A program made the translations under genes and the position numbers. The notes beneath the pieces were generated by a model. The model ran no database searches and was not told the DNA's origin. It was given only the letters and a program-made list of their open reading frames with translations. DNA of 64,000 nucleotides from Puffinus mauretanicus (lineage: Eukaryota > Chordata > Aves > Procellariiformes > Procellariidae), in contig JAJKFH010000295.1 of NCBI GenBank assembly GCA_023333565.1, positions 724,001-788,000 of the forward strand, read 5' to 3'. Positions 50,173 through 62,095 of the stretch are shown one piece after another (position 1 is the stretch's first letter; each line of letters begins with the position of its first letter).

Positions 50173-52158
50173 TCTGTGCAGCTTTCCCAGGGGAGCCCCA
50201 CTGTCCCCAACCCAGCCACATGCATGTACCTGCCTCGCTGCTGGCCCCGGGTTTGCTCTCATCCCTCCTCCCAGCAAACTCTCCCATGTGTGCTCCCTTG
50301 CTCTTAAATGCTCTTCCTCGCAATTAGACATGTAATTCCTCCCACCTGTGCTACAGGGCAGCCTGGCTCCTCCTCACCCTCTAAAGGCCCGTAACATTAA
50401 TATATGCTATGCTGCAAAAAGATGGCATCTATCTCAGGCTGCCACTGCTCGCACACTGAGTACAGGCTGGAAAGATGAGACAGACCAGATGAAAGCCCTA
50501 AATATTTTCAGTCATGAGTATCAAGTAGTGAATAGAGTCTTGGATCTCTTCTAAGAATAAAGCTCATGGGAAAAGAAACCAAACACTGGAAATTTCTTAA
50601 CATATGTTGTGTAAATCCATCTAGGTAAAGAAGATGAGCTTCCTAACTTGGAAGCTTATGCAGCCAGGACAGATATGCAGACTCCAGCACCTCATTAGTA
50701 GAGGAGACTTGGTTACTAGAGAGCAGCGACTCTCAGAAAAATGGGAGAAACAGCAGAAATCCCAGTGCCATGAGTGATGCTTTAGAGGAACTCGGGTTCC
50801 TAACAGTGATGGTCCTCAGGACCTCCTCACTGCTGTCTGTCAGGCAGCATCTCATGGGGATCTGGAGGAGCAGCCTGTCACCTCCATGCTCACCAGGGGC
50901 AATTTAGAAGTCAGCTGCAAGTCACCAATGCTATTGTCAAATCCTGGCAAGAGTCTAGAGTGACTCTGGGACGTCCAGCGTGCTCTTGGAGATGAAAGAG
51001 GAGTTTGCTTTCTGCCAACAGTCACCTGCAAGAGCATCTTGCAGGTCTGCAAGAAGATGGCATCTATCGCAGAGCATCTTGCAGGTCATAGTCATGGGAG
51101 GTCCCCGCTCCTGGCCGCTGTCTCTAGTGACAGAGAGCCCGAACCTCTGCAGAGGGGCTGGGTACCCCATCGACCAATTTCTGGTCTGCAGAGCAGAACT
51201 ACATAGATTAGGTTTGACAAAAAGCAGAGGCAAGAGCAGAAAGAGAAAGAGTTTATGTGGCTTAACTGAGTGTGAATAGCGGGGAGGTTGAACCTAAATA
51301 TCAATATAACCTATTTCCTTCCAAGAATGTATTTCTTGGCCACCGACTGATCAGTTAATCCTCTTTTTTATTCTCCTCCCTTCAGTAAAACTCCCAAGTT
51401 ATTACAGGTGATATCCAGGGACACAATATTCATGGTTCCACTGTAGTATGTTTTACTGCTCCCGATAAAATTTGTACAAAGTTTACCGACTGAACTTGAA
51501 TTGCGCCCTTACTGGAAGCAGCTCGAACCCCTTGGTTCTGCATTTTCATCTCGCAAGATAAAGATTATCCTCAGAACTCTCTGAATGAACCCCTTGCATC
51601 ATTTCTCTTCCTTCTCCTTTTCGTAATTTTGCTCTTATTTTTCTTTCTCTATGTCCCGAGCCTTGCTTTTTATATATCTTTCAAAGTTCAGCATATGCAT
51701 ATACCTCAGTACGGGCCAATCTTGAATTGTTAATATCATATGCTATACGTGCTTTCCATCTTGCTGGAGTGAATGCGGTAAAAGAACAGAATGCATTTTT
51801 CTGAGATGTCATGTAACATAAGATATGCAAATTGTCTCTGATTGGGAAGAAGAGATTATTTTTCCTGTCAAATACATATGCTTTATGTACACTGCTTGTT
51901 AGAACAACAATCAACAAACATTCGATTATTAAAGTCTAGAATATTCCGAAAATGAGTTTTGCATGTGAAATCTTCACCTATAAGAAGAAAAATGAAAGTA
52001 CTACACAGCGTATTATGTTATCAGGACTAAACACGGGTAACAAGAAGGGCCTGAGGAAAAGTGAGCACTGGAGACTGCCAAGTTTGTCTGTACAATGTTG
52101 GGTTTGTCCTTTTTTTTTCTTGACCTGCGTGGTGGCATGGGGGGGGGGAGGGAAAATG
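50173..52158. other. unique DNA with short direct repeats, no gene seen
   Basis: The stretch 50780-51240 is GC-richer, with overlapping frames of 66-99 codons on both strands that I cannot assign. It contains a 17-base direct repeat (51031-51047 and 51071-51087). A related AAGATGGCATCTATC word occurs at about 50418 and 51055. A G-run lies at 52139-52148. Confidence 0.45.
51031..51087 (+). repeat. 17-bp direct repeat, 40-bp period
   Basis: The word AGAGCATCTTGCAGGTC occurs exactly at 51031-51047 and 51071-51087. The spacer includes GCAAGAAGATGGCATCTATC, and its AAGATGGCATCTATC part also appears about 640 bases upstream (near 50418). This suggests a local duplication, or a decayed short tandem array of about 40-bp units of which only two copies remain. 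Confidence 0.75.
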
Positions 52159-52400
52159 TACGGCAGCGGTGCCAGCCCCGCTGCCAGCGCTAAGAGGAGG
52201 GAGGGACCGTTGTCAGGACGCGGTGGCTCTGTGCAAGCTCTGTGATATCCATAGGATTTAGCCAATCTGTTCCTGCAGATGTCAGTTTTATGCATGATTT
52301 ACCTGGCTTGATGCGGCTCCTGCTCCCGCGCCAGTGCTGCCAACTCGCAGGTTGGAAAGCCGCGGTGCCCCGCAGCCCTCGCGCTGCCAGGGCTGCGCAG
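52159..52400. promoter_or_regulatory. CpG-island-like patch
   Basis: I count 17 CpGs between 52161 and 52397 (237 bases), in locally GC-rich sequence with GCCCCGC, CCGCGG and CTCGCGC runs. This is clearly above the CpG-poor background. The middle (about 52240-52305) is less GC-rich and carries GCCAATC (CCAAT-like) and TTTATGCATGATTT (octamer-like). It could be a promoter of an unannotated transcript or a CpG-rich enhancer. Strand cannot be assigned. Overlapping frames on both strands reflect composition. Confidence 0.42.
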
Positions 52401-52523
52401 AACATTTATTCAGCCCTCTGCTGCCCCAGAAAAGGAAGGATAAGGTCTCTGTGATTTTGGTCTGCTTTGTTTTGGGGTTTTTCCTGAGCTTTTCTATATA
52501 GCTCTGAATATTTGCAGCAAAAT

Positions 52524-52558
52524 TTTTGTCTTTTTTTTTCTTTTTCTTTTTTTTCCAG
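52524..52558 (+). other. long T-rich tract ending in CAG (acceptor-like)
   Basis: T-runs separated by single C end in TTTTTTCCAG (G near 52557), about 160 bases downstream of the CpG-rich patch. What follows has an immediate ATGGGCTTCTAA, so no coding exon begins there. A non-coding exon is possible. It may simply be a low-complexity tract. Confidence 0.2.
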
Positions 52559-52589
52559 ATGGGCTTCTAAAAGATTACAAGTAAACAAA

Positions 52590-53071
52590 GGAAAACAGAC
52601 ACAAAAAATGCTTTTTGAGCCAGACACGGGGACAGCACATACACTTGTCATCCTTCCATGAAGAATTGGCTATTAAAGATGTAATATTTCCACTATATCT
52701 CAATTGCAGTATAACAAGACTGACTCTGAGTGAGTGTATGCAGCTGACCTTCTGTGAGCATTTTCAATACACTTCAAAATATCATATTATTCACCAGTTG
52801 TGCGAAAGTGTTCTTTAGGAAGTAGTACAAAGCAATCACAGTGGCTTTGGAGATTTTAAAGATTTCCTAAGGAGCCACTAGTGTCTGTAAAACGCCCTTG
52901 GGGCTTCTGTTTTGCACTGTGATTGTGCAGTGTTTTATTTCTGTCATAAAATGCATACAAAGGGAAAAGGAAAGAAGTAATCTTCTACAGCTGGAAACCA
53001 AATTACAGGACTCTCTTATAATAAGGAGAGATTTTCCCCAAAGTGACACAGTGGGACGTTAAAGCTTTGAA
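52590..53071. other. unique DNA, no gene seen
   Basis: Nothing recognised beyond short frames. Confidence 0.5.
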
Positions 53072-53131
53072 TTTGATCCTACCTAAATGAACAGGAAAAA
53101 ATTCCATTGACTTTAATGGTCGAGGATCAAA
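53072..53131. repeat. palindromic amniote repeat with intact 9-bp terminal arms
   Basis: TTTGATCCT (53072-53080) and AGGATCAAA (53123-53131) are exact reverse complements enclosing a CCTAAATGAACAGG spacer and CCATTGACTTTAATGG, itself nearly palindromic. This matches the GATCC...CATTGACTTCAATGG...GGATC architecture of an old reptile/bird repeat, and is the best-preserved copy in the window. Confidence 0.6.
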
Positions 53132-55149
53132 GTGCAAAGGAGCTATTTAAAATGTTTTGTAGGTGATTTATAAGTGTGGGTTTATATATGTTCATTAAGG
53201 GTTGTTTTATCCACCCACCCCCCCAGAATACTGTAGAAATATTATCAAATTCTGTGATTACAGCTGTGTGGTGATATGGCAATGGTGTCTCCATCAACAG
53301 CATTTCTGTTGAGTATTTACTCAGATGGGCTTTATATTAACACGGATTCACAAATAAGGATTTGTTATCTCTACTGTTGGCAAGTATCCATACACACTAA
53401 AACATTTATAACATTCATGCAATCAGCAAACAAAACACTACACCTCAGTGCCAACAGTGTGTTGGTACATTCAGGATCCGAGCATTATCGGGAATTTGAA
53501 TTCCAGTTTCCTATCTAATTTACCTTTTAGCAGTACTTCCAGAAAAGAAAGAATAAAATTATTGAGAAAGCAGAGTTTCTGAGAAGGACTCTCTGGCATC
53601 TTAAATCTTTGAATTCTCTTTGGAGAGAAAACTGCATGCATCGGTAAATTTAATGTTACATGCACCATACTATTATATCGGTGTGACTCGCATTTAGGAA
53701 ATTTGGCTTCCCTGGCCAATTTTACAGAAGTCGGTATTTCTTATTTTGCCACTCCACAGACACTACGTGGAGCAGCACTGAGCAAAACTTGAGAGGAAAT
53801 AGGAATTTTGCAATGATTATTTTAAGTATGAAAATGAGCATAGTTTAATATAATGCAATGAGAAAGTAGTTGTAATCCACCTAACTTTACCTTTTTTGCC
53901 TGTGCTAAGCTGTGAAGTTGCTTGCAAGCCAGCTACCTCTGGGTTATATTAGAAGTATATTGGAGCGAAGGAATTACAGCTTCTGAGGTCCAGTATCTCA
54001 GACTCATTCCAGTCAACCTGATATCCTGAAAGGACCCAGATTTGGCTTGATGCTTCTTTAGCAATGGATAGTTAATGAATCACCAATGTAGAGTTCAGCT
54101 CCTTGGATTATTTTGGAAAGCCACAACTGCTTCATTGTAAGGCCTGATCCAGCGACTGCTTGTGTCCGTCTTCCCATTCACAACAACAGACTTCAGCAAG
54201 TGTTTAACAGAGAGTCAGAAAGTGATATGAGAACAATCACACATTTAGTTGCTAACTGTTGAAAGAAGAAATGAGCTAAAACTGAGCTAATGGCTTGCCT
54301 TGAGAGATTCTTATAGAATAAGGTCATCCTTAAATAACGACTGTCAAGAATAAGCCTTCCCATTTTGGGATAGTCGTTCGAGTCAGCAGAGTAGCTTTGC
54401 TTTTAGCACAGAAAGTACATTTATTTTACATATGTAGGATATAAATTGCAATATGGAATAAACCAGGCAGCTTCAGGACAACAACCAATGAAGCTAACTA
54501 ACCTTTGAAAGAAAAAAAAAAACCCTAAGCCTTTTAAAAGTAGTCTCTTGAACATCCAGAGAGGATAACGATTTTGTAATTCACTTTCTTAACAAAATCC
54601 TTGCTAATACTTACATTCCTGTAAGCTCAGAAGTGCCTCTTCATTCAGGCAAGCAAGTCCAGACTGCCCAAACCTGTGCTGAGCCCTCCCAAACCATAAG
54701 CATTTCAGTAAAACCCAGTAAGATCGCCAACAAAAGTAGCTGTAGTTGCTGTTTGTTTGACTCCTGGCGATTGCTTTATCACTCGCCTTCGCTTTCTGTT
54801 GTTGCCTTTACGCAGCTGTGTGCGCATCACTGCCAGTCTGGTCCTGGGCTCTCAGGTTTTTCTCCCTCCTACTTACCAGTATTTTAGCTCAGTGCTTTGA
54901 ATCACCATTTATGACATCCTGTGTTATTTTAAAAAGAAACTAAAGGCTGTGGCTGCACACAGGCTAATGCGCCGTGATGCTTTGCTGCTCCCAGTTGGGA
55001 GGTCTTGTCTCCTCTGCCTTTCCCGCCCCTGTGGTCCCTCATCTCTCCTGCCAGCTTGTCCCTTGCTGGGCTTGTCTGTGAGCCCAGTCATCTGTATCAC
55101 CTAGCAGGAACATATCTTTTTGCTGCATGCATTTTCCACCAGCTTATGT
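53132..55149. other. unique DNA, no gene seen
   Basis: Contains one more decayed palindromic repeat (54139-54211, listed separately) and short frames of at most 84 codons with no domain. An A-run lies near 54510. Confidence 0.45.
54139..54211. repeat. decayed palindromic amniote repeat
   Basis: AAGGCCTGATCCAGCGACTG, then CTTCCCATTCACAAC and ACAGACTTCAGCAAGTGTTT. These correspond to the GGCCTGATCCTGC...TCCCATTGACTTCAATGGGACT...GCAAGTGTTT frame of the same family as at 3658, 22985 and 53072. One arm is well kept and the other eroded. Confidence 0.42.
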
Positions 55150-55565
55150 AGTTGAATTAGCTCATGGAGGGGTCTGATGGGCAGCAAAGCTGGTGCAAAA
55201 TACGGAGTTGGAGCATGTAACTGGGAGCACGGGATGCCCTTTCCAGCGGCAATAAGCTCTTATGTCAGCTCACTGCCTTGTGGAAATGCACCCGCAGGCA
55301 TCTAATTGGTGCTGTAATGTCTTTCAGTCTACTCCCCTCTAAAGCAGTGTTGTGTGAGGGTTGAAAACAGCCAGCACAAGCGAGCAGGCTAAAATTGATA
55401 CGCTTAGACTAAAGCTGCCAAGAGGGAGAAGCAGCACATCCCGAGCGCAGCCATTTGCGTTCAGCAAGAGCCCCCTGTTTGGTATCATTAATGTCACATG
55501 CTCTGCTGCAGATACCTCGGCTGGATTCCTCGGGGAACACAGCAAAAGCTCACATTATTATTTTC
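55150..55565. promoter_or_regulatory. candidate conserved non-coding element
   Basis: Mixed-composition, repeat-free block with CATCTAATTGGTGC, GGCAATAAGCTC, GGTATCATTAATGTCAC and scattered CpGs. Frames on both strands overlap and are not recognisable. It could be enhancer-like or an untranslated exon; the evidence is texture only. Confidence 0.22.
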
Positions 55566-57529
55566 CTTAAAACCAAAGACTGGGGCTAGAATGACGCATC
55601 TTCCTGAAGAGAGCTGTGGCTACGGCACTTCCCCAAAATGCAGAAGACACATCCCGGTCCTGATGCCGTTCAATCATTTTAATCACCTGCATGGCAGCAG
55701 ATAGTCTGGCCTCCGCTTGGCTGTTACCGCTCCGTGTCCTAGTTTAGGCCTGAACGTGAATCTCTGCTTCAGGGGAATGATTATACAGTTTACATGAAAC
55801 TCCACTGCATAAATAGCTGGTCTTTGAGGCAAGGACTACACTCCAAGGTCCGTTGCTCCTTAGCATCCAAACCACAAGCCTACAAAAGCTTCTTTCATGT
55901 TTTTTATCCTTCTCCCAGTGTACTTTGAAGTACTTTATGCAGAGCGAGGCAGCTTGAGAAAGAGAGACGATAGGTGCCTTCAGCCTGCATGGTCTGTCGG
56001 CTGGTGGCTGGTACGCGCTGCCCATCGAGGCAGGTTCGGGTCTTGCCAGGCAAAGTTGGGAATTCAGCAGGTTGCTTTCACCTCAGGCAAGTGCTCTCCA
56101 TGATAAGCAATGAATAAGAAGGGATATATAACCACCGAAAGAAAACAGAGGCTGTAGTCATATTTTATGTGAAGCTCAGTTTTCTATGGAGCATTGCTGG
56201 TAATGTAAGGGCGTGATGGGCACGAGGGGAGTTATAGCTCAGCTGAGATTGAAGAACTTTCTGCAGCAAGTCCTGGTGTAAAAGGAGAAAGGGAAAAGGC
56301 TGTAAAGTTTGTACATTGCTACATGGTATTCCGGGGCAAATATCTTGCTGAAACGACTGCAGCCATTTCTGGAAAGCTATTGCATTCAGGTACTTTGTTA
56401 ACAACTCCAGTTTTGCTTGCTTGATATGTTTTCTGTTCAGTAATTTGAAGCTGTAAATCACTGTTTAAGCCCCTAAAAATGAAGAGATCATTAAGTAATT
56501 AAGAGTACAGTACTCTCAGTGATATTTGATCCTCTGAGACATTGGAAGAGTAACATTCTTACACCACATAACATCTCTTTAACTATCTCTGTGGAGATTG
56601 TGGGGAAGGAGTTGACTTTTTTTTTAAGCAGACCTTAGATTCAGAATTCCAGCAGTGCAAACCGGGAATACTATGTTCACAAGAAGTGTGATGGCCTGAA
56701 ATCCAAATAGCTTTTACCTAGATTTCTTTTTTTTTTAAGAACACAAGCAGTATCGGTGGAATTTTGCTGAATTGGACCACAGATTTTACCCAGAAATGTT
56801 CAAAAAGCAGTCTTTTGAATACGTACAGCATAGAAGTAGGAAGAGTAATCAATCAGTCAATAAGATTGGCCTGGACTAAGCAACAGGTTAACCTTTCTGA
56901 AAAAGCATTATTTCAGTTTGAGATCTGACTTCTCATCAGAGCAGACCAGGGTCTGTTTCCAAACAAACATTCGGATCTAAGTTAGATACTGTAAGACCTA
57001 AGTAAAAAAAAAAAAAAAAAATTAGCCTGAGAACAGAATTTAAAACTCAAAACAGAATCAAAACTAAGACTTTAGATATCTAAAGCCCCTAAAAGTAATC
57101 TAGAAAACTTTCGCATTGTGTGGGGCATTACTAGGAGCTAGCTATTAGGAAATGCTAAACACATAAGTGTATTGGAAGTCTCAGTCCTCTCTGGAGATTA
57201 AATGCCTGGCTGAATCATGTTGGAAAAAAGGCACTATCGTTCCCTCCAGGCTCCACAGACTGCAGTGTATTCCCGAGGGTTTAAATCAAAAGTTTAAAAA
57301 GTTTAACTTTGCAAAAGTCTCAACTTCAGTGCAAAAGCCTAGCAATAGTACCATGACTCAATTCCCTGCTCTGGGTAAGCAGATAAAACATGCATTTTTC
57401 ACCTCAGAGAACATTACAGATAGGCAGTACTTGCACAGCTGTGGGGTCACTGTACGGCAAAGGATGCAGGAGTTCAGGAGTCAGAAAGAATTAGCAAGAC
57501 GGGATATAAAACTCAAGCTGTAGCGGATA
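55566..57529. other. unique DNA, no gene seen
   Basis: Frames of 93-118 codons on both strands (for example 57167-57523 plus, 56461-56165 minus) show no domain, signal peptide or splice framing. An 18-base A-run lies at 57004-57021. No repeat recognised apart from this. Confidence 0.45.
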
Positions 57530-57600
57530 GTCTGCCCGTCAAGGAGCAGGAAACCTGGGTTCAAGTCCATGTTTAGACAGTAGTTTGTGCATTGTTCTTC
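57530..57600 (+). mobile_element. MIR-type SINE head (tRNA-derived)
   Basis: GCGGATAGTCTGCCCGTCAA, then GGAGCAGGAAACCTGGGTTC and AAGTCC, resemble the 5' tRNA-like part of MIR-type SINEs. The B-box-like GGTTCAAGTCC sits within ACCTGGGTTCAAGTCC. Similarity is lost beyond about 57600, so the copy is 3' truncated or too decayed to see. It is not a tRNA gene: no complete cloverleaf can be formed. Confidence 0.5.
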
Positions 57601-59835
57601 ATTATGATAATTGGATGCAGAAAGAGCACAGGACTTATTGTCTCTGCTGAGCCTTTCAGCCTCTGAACATCCCTCCAGGGCATGCATCACCTTGCTAACT
57701 ATGGAAACGTGGATTTGGAGCAAGAGGGTGCTTCGACCCAGATCAGCCTTCAGGTTCATTTCTAGGTTGGAGTTTCAGACATAAGGCATGTCTGAGACAC
57801 AAACTTCATCTTCTGGAATGTCTTCTACAGCTAAGGATGGGGTCATCCCTATCCAGCTCAAAGGGGTCTTGGTGGGTAGCTCACCTGGGGTCACAGGGTA
57901 GTGTTACAACCCCTTTCCTGATAAGCCAAATTTATTCCCTGGCACATGCAAACCTTTTATATTGCATTTCAGTCTACAAGGAGAAAAAAAAGGGGGGGTG
58001 AGGTATTTTGATCTGGAAATGATATAAAAGTGTGGTGTGGTTTTTTCTTTTTTTTTTTGTTTTTACTTTAGGATGTCTTATTTAAATATATGGTGTTTGC
58101 TATCTTTTTTGAAAGGGAAGAGTTTCAGAACTCAGCTGTGCAGCTTTGAAGATTTATCAGGAAACTGAAGAGTTAGCTGGAAGCTTGTTTTCGGCTGTCC
58201 TTCGAAATTTTTAGTAAGGTTCAATTTCATGTATTCATAACAATTTTATTTGTTTCCATTTGAGTGACAGGATAGAGATAAAAACATCTTTGAAGAACTG
58301 GGGGTTTTACTGGATATGAATGTAGGTCATTTTTTTCTTTGGGTTCCTTAGGTAGAGCCTAAAATTCAGACCTTTTTAAGGCAAATTTCTAATGGTAGCA
58401 TGATAAGATTGTGAGATAATAACTATTCTTGAGGTAATTTCTGTTATCAATGACACAGATTTTTCCAGCAGAAAATGTGCCTCTACTGTGTGCTGCAATT
58501 CTTGTGACAGATCTTGGAGCTGCACAAGTCAAAGGCGCTGCTTTCAATAGATTGAACATGGATGGTACAGTACTAGACCCTCATTAGGAAAGAACATTTT
58601 AAAAATAATTTTCCAATGCTGCAAAAAATAAAAAAATAATGGAAATTTAGTTATGTTTTCCATATCTCCTATCAAATCAATCTCTGGTCTTGTTAGACAA
58701 GGAAAAAAAAATGCACCTGTCTTTGATAAGTTGCAATACTTTATCAGGAACAATTCCCTTGGCTTTTTGGAATTGGCATAGAAGTTTTTTATGCAATGAG
58801 TTGCTTGATTTAATTTCTGGCATGATAATCTCTCTCTCCCTTGGTGGATTTTCAGTTGTTTGAGAAGAAGAAAGATGACAGATTTGATCTATGTGAGAAA
58901 ATCTTCCTCAATGAAGAAAACTGGCAGTTTCGTCTAATTCCAATTAGAATGAATGAACACCATAGAAATAATAAGTAAAAACAAAAAAAAAAGTTTCAAT
59001 GGCATTTAAGTCTTGCGTTAACTTTCATTGGGAAATAAAATACTTTACTGAAAAAATATTAGGATCACCAGACAGCTTCATGCCCAGACCAGGGAGGAAA
59101 TACTTGGAAAACTTTCAATTTGACTAAACCTTTAAGCTTATCCCTGCATATAACTGGACTTTGGACATACAGATGTTTAAGTCTTCCTCATTTATGGCTG
59201 AAACAATGAAATAATTTTTCTTAGAGCACAGCTCCACTAACAGCAGAGAGGAACTTTAAATCTACCTGTGAGCCTGGTTTATATTCCTTTTAGTTTCTCC
59301 TTGAACCTCCTGCTCCTTCTCCTCTTCTCCACTACAGATTTTATCCATGGTTTTCTCTGCACCTCAAGTCTGCAGGTCTGGCATAGAAATTTGTATTTCT
59401 TGCAAGCCTTAGTGGATCTGCAGCCATTAATATGCATATAAAACTTTTGTAACTTAAGAGATACTTTGCTTTTCATCTTTGTCATTGGCACAGAAGCTCT
59501 TTGGATAAATGGACAAGCCCAAAAATACCCAGGTATCTAACTAAATATTAAATTAATCTTTGGGCAAGCTTTGGCTGAAGTGGCTTAACTGGCTGAAATG
59601 TTTGCCTCTTGTCCATATTGACATTGAAAATTCTGTACAAAAATTACAAATATGTAAAATAGGGAGGCAGTATATATGTTGGTTTTGTCCATTAGGATGT
59701 ACAACATAGAACAGCGAGTTTTTCTTTTTATCCCTTTTCATTTAGCAGCAAGATTGCTGCAGCTTATTATGCCTCATTATGTGTTTAGCAAAATCAGCAA
59801 ACAAGTTCAGCAACTGAATAACTAAAGAGGATCAC
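57601..59835. other. unique DNA, no gene seen
   Basis: Contains T-runs at 58041-58065 and short frames only. No repeat family recognised. Confidence 0.5.
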
Positions 59836-60200
59836 ACACATGTGAAACTGTACAGGAGGAGTCAAAAGTGCAGAATTACAAGCTAAAAATCTTTGTAGGA
59901 AGAAGCGGCTCTCAGTAAAGTTTGCCTGTGATCCTTGATCATGCAGACACAGAGACCACCCGAGTGAGGGAACGGCTATTCAGTAGGGTAATTGTTTGAG
60001 TAATTATGGTAAGAGTTGCCTAGATCTTATGCACGTTCTGCTAAATAAATTGTGTCTCGACAGATGTACCTCTTGTGAAGCCGAGAGGGCTGCTTCAGCA
60101 CAGGGCTGGGAGAGTGGCACCTCGGTAGCCTCAGTGGTTCCCTTCCGCTTCAATAAACTTCTTGAAGATGCTAAAAAATCTACTGAAAACAAGGAATGAG
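59836..60200 (+). repeat. weak LTR-like segment
   Basis: A TGTGAAACTG start, moderate GC content, two AATAAA signals (60044-60049 and 60152-60157) and a CTTCAATAAACTTCTTGAAG ending give an LTR-like impression. I cannot match it to a named family, see no second copy or internal region, and cannot define ends. A 3' untranslated exon would show similar signals. Confidence 0.18.
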
Positions 60201-60749
60201 TGGGGAAGAGGAGGACTTCTAAGAGCAGCCATCGCTCCTCCCTTCATAGTGGAAGTGATCCGAGATCTCTGTTCTGTCTTCCACCGGTGATGCAGGTGCT
60301 GCCCATCCACCCATACTCACATCCTGTGAGGGCCTGCAGGGGATTTTTGTTTTCATTCAAGCCACCCCTTATACAAAGAACAATTTCTCCCTTTCTACAT
60401 TTTCAGCTGTTTCATAGTTAAACATCAGTGTTTCATGCTTTCAAAGACAATATTTAGACATATTGCCTGTGGAAGGTACTTTCCAGACAAATACCAACAA
60501 GGACAAGCAAGAAATAATAAAGAACAGTAGGTTGAATTTTGCTCTAAACTGATTTTGTTCTATGCCGAATAAAACTTTAGCCAAAATCAAATGCCAAATT
60601 CATTTCTTCCTTCCTCAGCTCCATTATCTGTACAACTGGAATATCAGTCTGCAACTGATGGGTACAGCCTCTTTTCTAGACTTTTAGGAAATCTTCCAAT
60701 GTAAATATTAAAAATGTTTGAACAGTACCAATCTATAGAAGTTGATGGA
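60201..60749. other. unique DNA, no gene seen
   Basis: Nothing recognised. Confidence 0.5.
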
Positions 60750-62095
60750 AAGTCTTACTGGCTAAGCAGACTCTGCTCCTTAATGGCACCCCCAAGTGCT
60801 ATCCATCATTCAGCAGGGTAGGCTGCAATATCAAACATCCCCACACGTCAGAGGTGGAGGTCACTTCTGGAGTGTCCCGTCTCCCTCTGCACTGCACTGA
60901 GACAGTGTCCGATGCTTTAGGTATCATGCAACAGTTTGGTACGTGCTCCTTTGGACCCTTCTAGCCTTTCTGCTGCACAGGACCTTTCTGAACTGTGAAG
61001 AGCTTGCGACCTACATCACCCCCTTCTCTCAAAAGACATGATGTTAGTGCTCTCCCTGTTATGAACTTCAGCATTAAATGAAATCCCAGTGCCCAGACCC
61101 AATGTATCTCTACAGCTTTGGAGGAGCAGACCAGCCAGGGGTCCATGTGGCTTTTTCATGAGGTAAGCACATGCACCTGAAACTGCAGATTCGGGACTGC
61201 TGGGGCAGCCATACCACCACAGACACTGGGCAGGATTGTCCCTGACCTACTGCACCTTGTCCATTTTGTCAGGTATTTTTCATTCAGACGTACAGCATGA
61301 TTGCTGAGGAGTCCTGCCAGTGAATACATGCCCCATCCTTCTCCCTGGCATTCCCACCACCAGCAGGAGCATAAGCCACGTGCAGAGCAGTTGCTGCTTG
61401 AGGTGGTGTTAATGCATGCACTCAGCGTGGTGGCCAGCATCTTGTCTGCCAGGGGAAGCCATCCTATATCATACCTGCACCAGGCGTTGGTGGAGGAGAC
61501 GCCCCGACCAGCAAGGCACCCCAGCAGCTGGTGTGCAGGTGGGCTTTCATGGAGCATCTGGCATGGAAACAGCCACGCAACCCATCCCTTGCCTTGTCAT
61601 CTGCAGAGGCCACACTCTTTCCTGAACTCCAGTCTGCTCTGTCCTGCTGGAGATATCCAAGGCTGATGTGTCTGGTGTGGCATGAGCAGGGCAGGCCATG
61701 AGCGGTGTTACCCAGGCAGTAACCCAAAAAAGGGAGCAGGCTGTCGGCACTCAACAGCTGGATCTGGCAGCGGTGTTCGGGCACTTGCTGGGGCCTTTTC
61801 AGAAGATTTCTTGGGAGCTTGTGTGGTTGGCAAAGATGGGCCTGGTAAGCCTTAGATCTCCAATGGTAGTTTCTGGCAGCGTTGAGGCACTTCATATTTT
61901 AGGAGAACTCAATGTGTACATCTACTGGCATGCCCTCGTGTTGGTTCCAGAGGGTTCCTCTCAGCTGAAAAATGTGAATAATCTATGCCAACACCATGGA
62001 TGCCCTCACAAGTCAGATAGGTACTTCATCTTAATGGTGTTAAAAATCTGTGGTTGCGTAGGAAATGCAGAGGATACTTATTTACCTTAGGAAAA
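60750..62095. other. GC-richer stretch open in both directions, nature unknown
   Basis: On the minus strand, frames of 143 codons (61895-61464) and 133 codons (61557-61156) overlap in different frames, so 740 bases stay open with one frame change. On the plus strand, frames of 121 (61301-61666) and 130 codons (61698-62090) are also open. I recognise no domain, and Cys/Trp-rich or Pro/His-rich composition suggests chance. A decayed retropseudogene or DNA-transposon gene remains possible. No poly(A) tail or terminal repeats are visible. Confidence 0.3.

Noticed and set aside
52524..52600. 21-nucleotide microexon after the T-rich tract
   Set aside because: Would need a weak CAA|GTAAAC donor and contains an immediate stop; kept only as an acceptor-like tract.
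57530..57600. tRNA-gene-like B box
   Set aside because: No matching A box, acceptor stem or terminator T-run; better explained as a MIR head.
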